A DNA stretch of 57,390 nt. Source: Desulforhopalus sp. (GTDB taxonomy: Bacteria > Desulfobacterota > Desulfobulbia > Desulfobulbales > Desulfocapsaceae). Each line of letters starts with the position of its first letter. Position 1 is the first letter of the stretch. The notes below the pieces were generated by a model that had not been told where the DNA came from, ran no database searches, and saw only the letters and a list, made by a program, of their open reading frames with translations. Below are positions 40,236 to 50,669 of the stretch, one piece after another. The translations under genes and the position numbers were made by a program. The DNA is taken from positions 1 to 57,390 of the forward strand of contig JANJUM010000040.1 in assembly GCA_024710585.1 (NCBI GenBank). Direction: 5' to 3'.

Positions 40236-41411
40236 CTGGACGAGCACCGCCTTGAGGTAGCGGGTCTCGGGGATGGCCGGGTGCACCGGGTGGTCCGGGC
40301 CCTGCATGCCCTCGCGGAGCAGCCGCAAATGCAGCCCCTGGCGCGCCGCGCCATGCTGCAGCAGCTCGGGGAGGTCGTCGCGGCCGAGGTGCATGGAGCA
40401 GGAGGCGGAAAGCAGCAGGCCGTCCGTGGCGAGCAGCCGCAGGGCGAGCTCGTTGATGCGCTGGTAGGCCTGGCGTCCCTGGCGATAATCCTTTTTCTTC
40501 TTGATGAAGGCGGGCGGGTCGACCACCACCAGGTCGAAGCGCCGCCCCTCCTCGCGCAGCCCGCGCAGCACCTCGAAGGCATCGCCGATCAAGCCCTCGA
40601 AGCGCTCCTCGGCCCCATTGCGGCGGGCGTTTTCCTCGGCGACGGTCAAGGCCGCCGCCGAGGCGTCCACCGCCGTTACCCGCTCGGCGCCAAAGGCCGC
40701 AGCGGTCACCGCGAAGGCGCCGACATAACTGAAGACGTCGAGAACCGTTTTCCCGGCAACGAGCCCCTTCAGCCAGCGCCGGTTCGGCCGCTGGTCATAG
40801 AACCAGCCGGTCTTCTGCCCCTCGCCCAGCGGCGCAACGAAACTCACCCCGTTCTCCACCACCTCGACCTCCGCCGGCGGCTCGCCGTGGGCGGGCGCGA
40901 CGAAACGCTCCAGCCCCTCGAGGGTCCTTACCGCGCTGTCGTTGCGCAAGAGGATCGACCGCGGCGCCAGCAGGCTGACCAGTGCCGCCACCACCTCGTC
41001 ACCCAGCCGGTCCATGCCGGCGCTGTTGAGCTGCACCGCCAGGTGGTCGCCATAGCGGTCGACGACCAGGCCGGGCAGGAGGTCGCCCTCGCCATGGACG
41101 AGGCGGTAGCAGGGCTGGTCGAAGAGGCGCTGGCGCAGCTCGAGCGCCTGGCGAAGGCGCCGCATCAGCAGCGAACCGTCGAGGGGGACCGCCTCGCGGG
41201 CGTAGAGGCGGGCGCAGATAAGCGAGTGGGGGTTGACGTAGGCCGCGCCGAGGACCTTGCCGCCATGGCTCTCCACCCGCACCTGCGCGCCGGGGGTGAA
41301 GGAGGACAGGGGGCTGGCGTCGTTGTCCACCTCGTTGCTGTAGATCCACAGGTGGCCGGAGGCCAGGCGCCTTTCCTCGTGGGGCTTGAGGCGCAGGGGG
41401 GGGAGTTCCAT
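40221..41411 (-). CDS. rlmI: 23S rRNA m5C methyltransferase RlmI-like
   Basis: LKPHEERRLASGHLWIYSNEVD (PUA) ...TGWFYDQRPNRRWLKGLVAGKTVLDVFSYVGAFAVTAA...VVVDPPAFIKKKKDY. Confidence 0.9.
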   Translation of the reverse strand: MELPPLRLKPHEERRLASGHLWIYSNEVDNDASPLSSFTPGAQVRVESHGGKVLGAAYVNPHSLICARLYAREAVPLDGSLLMRRLRQALELRQRLFDQPCYRLVHGEGDLLPGLVVDRYGDHLAVQLNSAGMDRLGDEVVAALVSLLAPRSILLRNDSAVRTLEGLERFVAPAHGEPPAEVEVVENGVSFVAPLGEGQKTGWFYDQRPNRRWLKGLVAGKTVLDVFSYVGAFAVTAAAFGAERVTAVDASAAALTVAEENARRNGAEERFEGLIGDAFEVLRGLREEGRRFDLVVVDPPAFIKKKKDYRQGRQAYQRINELALRLLATDGLLLSASCSMHLGRDDLPELLQHGAARQGLHLRLLREGMQGPDHPVHPAIPETRYLKAVLVQAGPW

Positions 41412-41437
41412 GGGGCGTTCCTTGAAAAAACTTTTGA

Positions 41438-42799
41438 TCAGGGGGCGATACGGTACTTCTTGCCCTGCTCCCACAGCTCGGTGGGACCGTAGCCGGAGAG
41501 GGTCTGCATCTGGCGGAAGGTGACATGGCTGAAGAAGGGGCCCTCGCCATCCTTCTGCAGGGCGGCCGCCTTGACATAGCGGAACTCTCCCTGCTGCACC
41601 CACCAGTCCTTGTCGACGATCACCAGCTTCTCCACCGGACCGATGCCGCGGTCCTTGAGGATGGCCAGCATCTCCTTCTCCAGGGACTGACTGGTCATGC
41701 CCGCCGCCGGGAAGGGGCGCGGGGCGTTGTCGAGGGCGGTCTTCTTCTCCCGCCAGCGGCTGTCCTCGGCCTTGAGGGCCTGGAGGTCTTTTTCCAGCCC
41801 GGCGAGGGTGGCGGGGTCGATGGCGGGGATGGTCTTGATCGCCGCCAGCTTGCCTTCCATTTCCTGCATGTCGCTGCCGTTGACGACAAAGACGGTGCTG
41901 TCCCCGGGGGCCGGGGTCTGGTTTTTCGCCAGCACCTTCTGGCCGCGCTGCAGCAGATCGCGCAGCTCGCCGACCTGGTTGTCGGTGGACCGCTGCCGGC
42001 CCTGCGTGTAGCCTTTGACGGCGCGGCGCAAGTCGTCAATCGCCTGGTTGAGGAAGTGGGTCGACTGGCCGCCGGGGAACGCCTGCTCGTATTCGCGCAG
42101 CAGGGCCTTGCCTTTCTCGAGGCTTTCGTCCATGCGGGCGATGTCCTCGCTCTTCGGCGAGATCGGCCCGGAGGGGCTCAGATAGGCCGGATCGTTGGGG
42201 GTGATGAGCGGCTTGATGCGCGGCAGCCATGTGCCATCGATATCTGCCGCGCCCTTTTCCGCCTCGGCGTGGGCGACGGCATTCTTCAACGACTTGAGGG
42301 CATCCTGCAGCTCCGGCGGCGGGCCGGCAGGGAAGGCCACGGTCTCGAACTGGCGTAGCGTCTCCCTGGCCTCGTTCAGCATCTCCGGGTGGGCGCCGAG
42401 GTATTTTTCCTCGCGCGGGGTGGTGAAGGACCAGAAGGTCTTGCGCCACTTTTCGATCTCCTGCGCTTTCTGCCGGGCCTCCTCCTTGCCCTCTGTCGAT
42501 GGCGGCGCGGCCACCGCCATCTTCTGGTCGACCTTACGCTGCAGCTGCTTGAACTTGCTGTTGATGGTCACCAGCTTGCGGTTGCCGGGGTCGCTCTGCT
42601 GCAGCTGTTCGAGCTTGACGCCGATCTCGGCGAGCATTGCCGACCCCTGCTCGCTGTCGCCGGCGAAGATGACCTTCTCGGCAAGGCGCAGGGCTTTTTC
42701 GATGTCGCCGGCCTCATCGCCCATCGCCGGAGCTGTGAAGAGGAGCAGGGTAGAGAACAACAGGGGAGCCGCCAGACGGGACAAGGTGCATTTCGACAT
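41438..42799 (-). CDS. Hypothetical secreted, helix-rich protein
   Basis: Signal peptide MSKCTLSRLAAPLLFSTLLLFTAPAMGDE; family not recognised. Confidence 0.7.
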   Translation of the reverse strand: MSKCTLSRLAAPLLFSTLLLFTAPAMGDEAGDIEKALRLAEKVIFAGDSEQGSAMLAEIGVKLEQLQQSDPGNRKLVTINSKFKQLQRKVDQKMAVAAPPSTEGKEEARQKAQEIEKWRKTFWSFTTPREEKYLGAHPEMLNEARETLRQFETVAFPAGPPPELQDALKSLKNAVAHAEAEKGAADIDGTWLPRIKPLITPNDPAYLSPSGPISPKSEDIARMDESLEKGKALLREYEQAFPGGQSTHFLNQAIDDLRRAVKGYTQGRQRSTDNQVGELRDLLQRGQKVLAKNQTPAPGDSTVFVVNGSDMQEMEGKLAAIKTIPAIDPATLAGLEKDLQALKAEDSRWREKKTALDNAPRPFPAAGMTSQSLEKEMLAILKDRGIGPVEKLVIVDKDWWVQQGEFRYVKAAALQKDGEGPFFSHVTFRQMQTLSGYGPTELWEQGKKYRIAP

Positions 42800-43244
42800 G
42801 GGAATTCCTCCTTTTGCTGAAGTGACCATCGGATGAGCCGCTCTGTACGTCACCCCGTCATGCTACCCTCACCAGCGGCTGGAGGCAAGCGATGATGGTG
42901 CAGGGCGCTTACCGCGAGGCGACTTTTCCGTCGAGAGCCCCTTGCCAAGGGTGGATGTGGCGCTCCCTGGCAGCCTTGTGCACGCTTTACGCGGAAAGTG
43001 TGTGTCGCCGCGGGAGGTTGTGGACAGATACATCTTTCGGTGGCTGCGGAGCGAGGGGAGGGGTGTCGTGGCGGGGAGGGCCTCCCCCGATGCCGTCGCG
43101 GAAGGAGGTCGGCGGGAGGTGCGGTCTTTTTTGCATTTACTTCTTGCCTTTTACATAGGAAGAATTATTATTAGCGGGAATTTGTGTCAAGGGCGGCTTG
43201 CCGCCCTGGGAACATCACCATCACCAACCACTCAAGGAGGAACA

Positions 43245-43745
43245 ATGGCATCGACCACCGACAATCTCAAGGAAGCCTTCGCCGGCGAGAGCCAGGCCAA
43301 CCAGAAATACCGTGCCTTTGCCAAGAAGGCGGAAAAAGACGGTTTCGTCAATATCGCCAAGCTCTTTCGCACCACCGCCGAGGCGGAGCGCATCCATGCC
43401 GAGGGCCATCTCAAGGCCCTGGAGATGATCCACACCACAGCCGAGAACCTGCAGTCGGCCATCGACGGCGAGACCTACGAGTTCACCGAGATGTATCCGC
43501 CGATGGTGCAGCTCGCCGAGAGCGACGGCCATAAGGCCAAGACGATGTTCAAGTTCGCCGTCGACGCCGAGGCAGTGCACGCCCGCATCTACAAGGAAGC
43601 CCTCGAGGCCGTCAAGGCCGGTCGCGACATGGCCACCGGAGACTTCTATCTCTGTCCGGTATGCGGCTATATCGAAGTCGGCAAGGCCCCGGAAAAATGT
43701 CCGGTCTGCGGTGCCTTGCAGAAGATCTTCGTCAAGGTCGACTGA
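43245..43745 (+). CDS. Rubrerythrin
   Basis: AGESQANQKYRAFAKKAEKDGF...LYLCPVCGYIEVGKAPEKCPVCGALQKIF-type rubredoxin domain; GGAGG RBS. Confidence 0.95.
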   Translation: MASTTDNLKEAFAGESQANQKYRAFAKKAEKDGFVNIAKLFRTTAEAERIHAEGHLKALEMIHTTAENLQSAIDGETYEFTEMYPPMVQLAESDGHKAKTMFKFAVDAEAVHARIYKEALEAVKAGRDMATGDFYLCPVCGYIEVGKAPEKCPVCGALQKIFVKVD

Positions 43746-43806
43746 TCCCCCGCCACCTTCCGGCGGCAGAGCGGTCACATGGGCCCTCTGCCGCCGCCCC
43801 CCGCGC

Positions 43807-45441
43807 TCAGCCGGGCTGCTGCTCGCGCAGCACCTTCTTGTCGATCTTGCCGACGCTGGTCTTGGCAATGGCAGACACATAGCGCACCTGCAGCAGCAGG
43901 GCGAGCTTGCTCATCAGGCCCTTGTCGATGAAGGCCTTGACATGGTTGATCATCTCCTTCTGCGGCGGCTCCTCCAGCCCCTCTCTGAGCTTGATCAGGG
44001 CAAGCGGCTTCTCCCCCCACTTGTCGTCGGTCATGCCGATGACCGCCACTTCGCTGACTGCCGGATGAAGGTTGAGGATATCCTCCAGCTCCAGTGACGA
44101 CAGCCACTCGCCGCCGACCTTGATGACATCCTTGATGCGGTCGGTGATGGTGATGTAGCCACTCTCCTCGATGCGGGCGACATCGCCGGTATGGAGGTAG
44201 CCCTCCCGCCACAGGTTCTCCGAGTTGCGGCCATCCTTCCAGTAGCCCTGGGTCAGCCATGGCGCCCGCCCGACCAGCTCGCCGACGGTCTCGCCGTCGC
44301 GGGGCACCTCGCTCATGTTCTCGTCGACGACGCGCAGCTGCACCAGGGGCAGCGGGCGGCCGGTCTTGCAGCGGATCTCCACCTCCTCGTCGCGGCTCAG
44401 GCCGGGGCGGTCGACATGGGCCAGGGTGAGCACCGGGCAGGTCTCGGACATGCCGTAGCCGGAGAAGATATCGATGCCCTTGTCCAGGCCCGCCCGGCAC
44501 ATCTTCTTGGGCAGGGCGGCCCCGCCGATGACCACCTTCCAGCGCGACAGGTCGGTGGCGGCATATTCCGGGCTGGCCATGAGCATGTGGAGAATTGTCG
44601 GTACGCAGTGCGAGAAGGTCACCCCCTCCCTGGCAATGAGCTGCAGCAGGGTGTTGGGCAGGTAGCGGCCGGGATAGACCTGCTTGACGCCGAGGCTGGT
44701 GGCGATGTAGGGGAAGCCCCAGGCGTGGACATGGAACATCGGCGTGATGGGCATGTAGACGTCGCCCTGGTGCAGCCGCCCCTGGGAGGCGGTGGTGCCG
44801 AGGGCGGTGAGGGTGCCGAGGGTGTGCAGCACCAGCTGGCGGTGGCTGAAGTAGACTCCCTTGGGCATGCCGGTGGTGCCGGTGGTGTAGAAGGTGGTGG
44901 CGCGGGTGTTCTCGTCGAAGTCGGCGAAGGGGAAGGCCGGCGCGGCGGCGGCGAGGAGCTCCTCGTATTCCCCGGCCAGGGGCAGGGAGGTCGACGGGCG
45001 TTGTTCCTCGTCGCAGAGGAGCACGAACTTCTTGACCGTGTCGATGCGGCCCCTGATCTGCTCGACGATGGGCAGGAACTCGGCGTTGACGAGCAGCACG
45101 TCGTCCTCGGCGTGGTCGATGGTGTAGAGGATCTGCTCCGGGGAGAGGCGGATATTGACGGTGTGCAGCACTGCGCCGAGCATCGGCACGGCGAAGTAGC
45201 ACTCGAGATAGCGGTGGCTGTCCCAGTCCATGACCGCCACCGTGTCGCCCGGCTTGACCCCGAGGCCGGCGAGGGCGCCGGCGAGGCGGTGCACCCGGCT
45301 GCGGAAGTCCTGGTAGGTCATGCGCGTCTGGTCGCGGTAGACGATCTCCTGCTGGGGATTGTCGACCACCGGGGCGAGGAAGAGGTTCTTGATGAGCAGC
45401 GGGTAGTCGTAGGCGGACGGGGTCTTGCCGATGAGGGTCAT
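43807..45441 (-). CDS. Long-chain fatty acid--CoA ligase (AMP-binding)
   Basis: ATTFYTTGTTGMPKGVYFSHRQL...SGYGMSETCP...GYITITDRIKDVIKVGGEWLSSLELED. Confidence 0.92.
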   Translation of the reverse strand: MTLIGKTPSAYDYPLLIKNLFLAPVVDNPQQEIVYRDQTRMTYQDFRSRVHRLAGALAGLGVKPGDTVAVMDWDSHRYLECYFAVPMLGAVLHTVNIRLSPEQILYTIDHAEDDVLLVNAEFLPIVEQIRGRIDTVKKFVLLCDEEQRPSTSLPLAGEYEELLAAAAPAFPFADFDENTRATTFYTTGTTGMPKGVYFSHRQLVLHTLGTLTALGTTASQGRLHQGDVYMPITPMFHVHAWGFPYIATSLGVKQVYPGRYLPNTLLQLIAREGVTFSHCVPTILHMLMASPEYAATDLSRWKVVIGGAALPKKMCRAGLDKGIDIFSGYGMSETCPVLTLAHVDRPGLSRDEEVEIRCKTGRPLPLVQLRVVDENMSEVPRDGETVGELVGRAPWLTQGYWKDGRNSENLWREGYLHTGDVARIEESGYITITDRIKDVIKVGGEWLSSLELEDILNLHPAVSEVAVIGMTDDKWGEKPLALIKLREGLEEPPQKEMINHVKAFIDKGLMSKLALLLQVRYVSAIAKTSVGKIDKKVLREQQPG

Positions 45442-46544
45442 TGCGGGGTGTCTCCGTTGGGGGTTGGGGTGGGTGGGAAAAATCGCTCCCGGGCAAGGCG
45501 CGATACGGCGGCGGTCATGGCAAGGACCTTTTCCGCCAGGGGGGCGGTCAGGGAACCGGTGCCGCAGGACGGGGCGATAAGGGTCTGCGCCGCCAGGCGC
45601 TCCCGGGCGAAGCCAAAGGAGGCCAGGCGGTCGAGCTGCTCGCGCCAGCGCTGGAAGAGGGTCTCGGCCGATTCCTCGGCCACCGCCTGCGGGTTGCCGG
45701 TGGGGACGATGCCCCAGGCGAGCACGCCGCCGCGGGAGAGGAAACGGCACAGCTCCTCGCGGAAGAGGAGGAAGTTGTCGAAGTAGCTGTAGGCGTCGAA
45801 GCTGATGATGTCCACCGGCGAGGTCAGGGCCGGGCCCCAGTCGCCGTTGGCGCAGATATGCAGGCCGGCGAGGCCGCCAGCTTCCTTGATCGCCGCAAGC
45901 AGGATGCTGGTGGTGTCGACCGCGGTTTCGCGGCTGACTCCGGCGAAGCCGCTCGAGCCGAAACCAACCAGGCCGGGTTCGTCGACGAAGATGATCGGCG
46001 CCACCGCTCGCGCGTGGGGGAGGAGCTGCCTCACCTGCCAGGCGGCCTTGGCGGCGAGGTGGCGCACCAGCATGTCGCGCAGGTTGTCGTCGTGGAGGAT
46101 GGCGCGGCCCTGCTGGTCGCTGATGCCGACGCCGACGGTCACCGGGCCGGTGATCTGCCCTTTGACGGCATAGCTCTCTCCGGGGCTGCCAGCGAGGTAT
46201 TCGAGGAAGACGTAAAAGCCGGCGGCGGTATGGCGGGAGAGATGGAAACGCTCCGGCATGGAACTGGTCGGGTCGCCCTCAACGGCCAGGGCGTCGTCGT
46301 AGAAGAGGGCCATCTCCGCAGCGAAGCCGGCCTCGTCGCTCTCGATAAAGGTTCGGCCGTGTTCGTCGCGCAGGCCGGGGAAGCCGTCGAGGAACTGGCG
46401 CACCATGCCTTCCCCGGAGAGCCGCGGCAGTTGCGGCCAGAGGGGGATCTCCGCGCAGTACCGGGCGATGAGCCGCATCGCCGCGCCATGGTCGGCAAGC
46501 GGCAGGGAGCCGATGAGGATGGGGCGGCAGGCTGGCTGGAACAT
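45438..46544 (-). CDS. UROD/MetE-superfamily protein (core methionine synthase-like)
   Basis: ILIGSLPLADHGAAMRLI...YAVKGQITGPVTVG...IIFVDEPGL...GLHICANGDWGP...LIAPSCGTGSL. Confidence 0.75.
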   Translation of the reverse strand: MFQPACRPILIGSLPLADHGAAMRLIARYCAEIPLWPQLPRLSGEGMVRQFLDGFPGLRDEHGRTFIESDEAGFAAEMALFYDDALAVEGDPTSSMPERFHLSRHTAAGFYVFLEYLAGSPGESYAVKGQITGPVTVGVGISDQQGRAILHDDNLRDMLVRHLAAKAAWQVRQLLPHARAVAPIIFVDEPGLVGFGSSGFAGVSRETAVDTTSILLAAIKEAGGLAGLHICANGDWGPALTSPVDIISFDAYSYFDNFLLFREELCRFLSRGGVLAWGIVPTGNPQAVAEESAETLFQRWREQLDRLASFGFARERLAAQTLIAPSCGTGSLTAPLAEKVLAMTAAVSRLARERFFPPTPTPNGDTPQ

Positions 46545-46760
46545 GGGACCTCGAGTGGGGGCGGGCATCAGGCACCCGGCTTCATGGCGCCGGAGGGGGT
46601 GGCAGGTCTCGGCGAAGGTAATCGGTCGGCCCCGCCTTTGTCAAGCCTGGCCAGGAGAGGGGCGTGGCCCGCCCGTCGCAGCCGGCGGCACTGCGCGCAC
46701 CATGCGTCGCTGGCGCTGGTCGGGGGAGCGCTCCCTGGCAGCCGTAGCCGCCGGGAGAGG

Positions 46761-47633
46761 TCAGCCGCCGCTTGGCGGGCCATGGCGGAGGAACGAGCCT
46801 TCGCGGTACTGGCGGAAGGCGAGGTCGAGTTCCTCTTCGCTGTTCATGACGATCGGCCCGCGCCAGGCGATGGGCTGGTGCAGCGGACGGCCGGCGATGA
46901 GGAGCAGGCGCAGCCCCGCAGGTCCGGCCGAGGCGGCGACATGGTCGCCCGCGCCGAAGAGCAGCAGGGTGGCGTTGTCATGGAGGCGGTCGTCATCGGC
47001 GCCGAAGCTGCCGGCCCCGGCGATGACATAGGCCATGGCGCGGTAGTCGCCGGGGATGGCGTGGCAGAGCGTCCCCTGCGGCGGCAGGGTGATGTCGAGG
47101 TACTGCGGGTCGGTGCTCACCCCGGTGACCGGGCCGACGCGGTCGGCGACGCGGCCGCTGATGATGCACGCCGTGCCCCCGCCGGGCAGGGACACTCGCG
47201 GGACCTCGGCGGCGGTGATGGTGCGGTAGCGGGGGTGGCACATCTTCTCCTCGCGCGGCAGGTTGAGCCACAGCTGGAAGCCATGCATGGCACCGGTGTC
47301 GTCGCCGCGCGGCATCTCCTGGTGGATAATGCCGGAGCCGGCGGTCATCCACTGCACGTCGCCGCCGCCGATGACCCCGCGGTTGCCGAGGCTGTCGCCG
47401 TGCTCCACCTCCCCCTTGAGCATATAGGTGATGGTGTCGATGCCGCGGTGCGGGTGCCAGGGAAAGCCGGCCTGGTAACGGGAGGGATGGTCGGAACGGA
47501 AGTCGTCGAAAAGGAGGAAGGGGTCGGTGCGCTCCGGGCTGTCGAAGCCGAAGGCGCGGCGCAGATGGACCCCGGCCCCCTCGATGGTGGCGATGCTCTT
47601 CCAGGATGCGACTGTTCTGCGGATCTCTGTCAT
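46761..47633 (-). CDS. Pirin family protein
   Basis: DPFLLFDDFRSDHPSRYQAGFPWHPHRGIDTITYMLKGEVEHGDSLGNRGVIGGGDVQWMTAGSGIIHQEMP. Confidence 0.95.
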   Translation of the reverse strand: MTEIRRTVASWKSIATIEGAGVHLRRAFGFDSPERTDPFLLFDDFRSDHPSRYQAGFPWHPHRGIDTITYMLKGEVEHGDSLGNRGVIGGGDVQWMTAGSGIIHQEMPRGDDTGAMHGFQLWLNLPREEKMCHPRYRTITAAEVPRVSLPGGGTACIISGRVADRVGPVTGVSTDPQYLDITLPPQGTLCHAIPGDYRAMAYVIAGAGSFGADDDRLHDNATLLLFGAGDHVAASAGPAGLRLLLIAGRPLHQPIAWRGPIVMNSEEELDLAFRQYREGSFLRHGPPSGG

Positions 47634-48892
47634 GTCTGCTCCTTTTCGTTCGGCGTGGCGGGAAGCGCCGCCAGCTCCCGGGCGAGGACATCCAGCACCA
47701 GACGGATATCGGCCTCGGTATGGGCGGCGTTGATCTGGAAGCGGATGGTCTCGTCGCCCCTCGGCACCACCGGGTAGGTGAGGCCGACGACGAGAATGCC
47801 GGCGGCGAAGAGGCGCGCCACCAGGGCGCGGGTCCTGGCGGTGTCGCGCACCAGCAGCGGCACCACCGGGTGCGGCCCGGGAATGCTCTCCAGGCCGAGG
47901 TCGTCAAGGCCCTTGCGGAACTGCAGGGTGCGCTCGGCGAGGTTGGCCAGCCGCCGCCTGCCCTCCTCGCCGTCGCAGAGGTCGATGGCGGTGCTGGCGG
48001 CGGCGCAGTCGGCGACGCTCAGGGGGTTGGTGTAGATATATGTGTCGGCCTTCTGCCGCACCGCCTCGATCAGCGTGCGGCTGCCGGCGATGAAGCCGCC
48101 GTTGACGCCGAAGGCCTTGCCGAAGGTGCCGACGATGATGTCCGGCAGGACGCCGCAGAACTCGCTGGTGCCGCGGCCGGTGGCGCCATAGGCGCCGATG
48201 CCGTGGGAGTCGTCGACCACGGTGATCACCCCGTCGGCGAAGCGCTCATGGTGGAGGGCGGCGAGACTGGCGATGTCCGCCACAGGCGCGTGGTCGCCGC
48301 GCATGCTGAAGATGCCGTCGAAGACGATCACCACCCGGGTGACCTCCCCGCCGATGCCGTCGAGGCAGCGGCGCAGGTCGGCCATGTCGTTATGCCGGTA
48401 GATGGCCTTGTTGCCGCTCGGCACCCCGGCGATGCGCATGGCGCGGATGATCGAGTTGTGGTTGAGCTGGTCGCCGACCCAGCAGGTGCCCGGGCTGGCG
48501 ATGGACAGGGCCAGGCCGCAGTTGGCGGTATAGGCGGAGTTGAAGATCTTCGCCGCCTCCTTGCCGACGAAGCGGGCGATGCGCTCCTCCAGCGCCACGT
48601 GCTGGCTGTAGGTGCCGTCGATGAAGCGCACCGCCCCGGGGCCGACGCCGCACCGGCGGGTGGCCCGGTCGGCGCTGTCGATGAGCTGCGGGTGGCTGGA
48701 CAGCGACAGGTAGGAATTGCTGTTCATGCGCAGAAAGAGCTGGCTCTGCCCGGCGAGGGAGTAGCGTGGCCCAATGTCTCCCTGCGGTGGGTGGCAGGCG
48801 GTGATGACCCGCTCCGGCGGCTTGGCGCGCCCTTCCCGCTGCAGACCTTCCAGTTCCAGTTCCAGGGCCCGGTTCAGTCGTTCCATTGCCAT
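47630..48892 (-). CDS. kbl: Glycine C-acetyltransferase (2-amino-3-ketobutyrate CoA ligase)-like
   Basis: NSNSYLSLSSHPQLI...GVGPGAVRFIDGTYSQHVALEERIARF...VVDDSHGIGAYGATGRG...VGTFGKAFGVNGGF; adjacent to tdh. Confidence 0.85.
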   Translation of the reverse strand: MAMERLNRALELELEGLQREGRAKPPERVITACHPPQGDIGPRYSLAGQSQLFLRMNSNSYLSLSSHPQLIDSADRATRRCGVGPGAVRFIDGTYSQHVALEERIARFVGKEAAKIFNSAYTANCGLALSIASPGTCWVGDQLNHNSIIRAMRIAGVPSGNKAIYRHNDMADLRRCLDGIGGEVTRVVIVFDGIFSMRGDHAPVADIASLAALHHERFADGVITVVDDSHGIGAYGATGRGTSEFCGVLPDIIVGTFGKAFGVNGGFIAGSRTLIEAVRQKADTYIYTNPLSVADCAAASTAIDLCDGEEGRRRLANLAERTLQFRKGLDDLGLESIPGPHPVVPLLVRDTARTRALVARLFAAGILVVGLTYPVVPRGDETIRFQINAAHTEADIRLVLDVLARELAALPATPNEKEQT

Positions 48893-48895
48893 GGC

Positions 48896-49930
48896 CTACT
48901 CCTTTTCCGCCCAGTTGAGGATGACCTTGCCCGACTGGCCGGAGCGCATCACCGCGAAGGCCTCGGCGAAGTCGCTGTAATGGAAGCGATGGGTGATCAC
49001 CGGGGCGATGTCGAGGCCGGTCTGGATCATGGCGGTCATCTTGTACCAGGTCTCGTACATCTCGCGGCCGTAGATGCCCTTGATGGTCAGGCCGTTGAAG
49101 ATCACCTTGTCCCAGTCGATGGCGGTGGCGCCGGGGATGATGCCGAGCATGGCGATCTTGCCGCCGTGGCACATATTGTCGAGGATGTCGTGCAGGGCGG
49201 CGGGGTTGCCGGACATCTCCATGGCGACGTCGAAGCCCTCCCGCATGCCCAGCTCTTTCTGCACCTGGGCGAGAGGCTCGTGCCTGGCGTCGACGACGCG
49301 CGTCGCGCCGAGGCGGGAGGCCAACTGCAGCCGGTAGGGGTTGACGTCGGTGACCACCACGTGGCGCGCCCCGGCATGGCGGGCGATGGCCGCGGCCATG
49401 CAGCCGATGGGCCCGGCGCCGGTGATGAGCACGTCTTCGCCGAGGATGTCGAAGGACAAGGCGGTGTGCACGGCGTTGCCGAGGGGGTCGAAGCAGGCGA
49501 GGACGTCGAGGGGGATGTGCGGGTCGCAGAACCAGACGTTGGTCACCGGGATGGCGAGGTATTCGGCGTAGGCGCCCTGGCGGTTGACGCCGACGCCGCT
49601 GGTGTTCATGCACAGGTGGCGGCGGCCGGCCAGGCAGTTGCGGCAGTGACCGCAGACGAGGTGGCCTTCGCCCGAGACCAGGTCGCCCGGCTTGTAGTCG
49701 TGGACGTTGTCCCCGATCTCGTCGACGATGCCGACGAACTCGTGGCCGATGGGCATCGGCACCGGGATGGTGCGCTGGGCCCACTCGTCCCAGTTGAAGA
49801 TATGGACGTCGGTGCCGCAGATGGCGGTGCGCAGGATCTTGATGACCACGTCGTTTTTGCCGGGCGAGGGCCTGGGTACCTCCTCCAGCCACAAGCCCTG
49901 TTCCCGCTTCGCCTTGACCAGTGCCTTCAT
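48896..49930 (-). CDS. tdh: L-threonine 3-dehydrogenase
   Basis: [34 protein letters not shown]...[21 protein letters not shown]...[18 protein letters not shown]. Confidence 0.93.
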   Translation of the reverse strand: MKALVKAKREQGLWLEEVPRPSPGKNDVVIKILRTAICGTDVHIFNWDEWAQRTIPVPMPIGHEFVGIVDEIGDNVHDYKPGDLVSGEGHLVCGHCRNCLAGRRHLCMNTSGVGVNRQGAYAEYLAIPVTNVWFCDPHIPLDVLACFDPLGNAVHTALSFDILGEDVLITGAGPIGCMAAAIARHAGARHVVVTDVNPYRLQLASRLGATRVVDARHEPLAQVQKELGMREGFDVAMEMSGNPAALHDILDNMCHGGKIAMLGIIPGATAIDWDKVIFNGLTIKGIYGREMYETWYKMTAMIQTGLDIAPVITHRFHYSDFAEAFAVMRSGQSGKVILNWAEKE

Positions 49931-50205
49931 GTCATGCCCCTCCGAAGGAAATCGTTGTTGAAGACGGCAGGCGGCCTCGAGGTGACCTCGCTCCGGCCAT
50001 CATGCCCCCAGTGTAGCATGACGCGCTGTAAAACTGTAGCACCGAGTGCGGCCTCGTCCCCGGCCGCGTTGCTTTGCGCATTGACTTCACCACCGTCCGG
50101 CATCACCGTATAGCCGGTCTGCCCCAGGTCAAGGGTCCCCGTCGCCTGGCCAGCGCCCGCAGCCGTCGCTGGCCGTGTTCCCACCCATAACCACAGGAGT
50201 CCTTC

Positions 50206-50547
50206 ATGAGAACCACGCCTCTCCTCTTTGCCGCGGCCCTGGCCGTACTCGTTGCCGGCTGCACCCAGGAGACCCAGAACAAGCTCGGCCGGGCAGTGCA
50301 GAACTGGACCGGCACCGACGGCGTCCTCGAGGTTTATGCCGGGGACAAGCTGGTCAAGCGCTTCCTCAAGATCGACAAGCTGACCACCGCTTCCGGCACC
50401 AGCAACAAAGAAGACCGGCCTTACCGTTTTGGTTACGGAATCCACGACACCAACCTCAACGGCCTCGTCGACCCCGGCGAGAAAAAGGTCTACTTCGAGT
50501 TCAGCGACTACTCGACCTCCTATATCTTCTTCGAAAATCCGCAATAG
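50206..50547 (+). CDS. Hypothetical lipoprotein
   Basis: Lipobox LAVLVAGC in MRTTPLLFAAALAVLVAGCTQETQNK. Confidence 0.7.
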   Translation: MRTTPLLFAAALAVLVAGCTQETQNKLGRAVQNWTGTDGVLEVYAGDKLVKRFLKIDKLTTASGTSNKEDRPYRFGYGIHDTNLNGLVDPGEKKVYFEFSDYSTSYIFFENPQ

Positions 50548-50669
50548 ACCGGCCCGCCCCCTGCCGTCGGACGCCTTTTCCGCGGCCATGCCCCCCTGCT
50601 TGCCTTTGGTGGGAAAATGCGGTAGCCTCGAGGTGGCGCGTATTCTGGCGAAGTCGTCGACGGAGGGGG

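Noticed and set aside
43138-43167. TACTTCT-N16-AGAATTA upstream of rubrerythrin as a second copy of the Fur-family operator
   Set aside because: Half-sites resemble TAGTTCT/AGAACTA but the spacer is 16 instead of 13 and symmetry is weaker; not enough without a motif scan.
45441-47777. 778-aa plus-strand ORF opposite UROD-like and pirin genes
   Set aside because: Antisense shadow ORF; the opposite strand has clear homologues.
47606-50113. 835-aa plus-strand ORF opposite kbl/tdh
   Set aside because: Antisense shadow ORF typical of high-GC codon bias; low-complexity D/G/A/V-rich translation while the minus strand encodes recognisable kbl and tdh.
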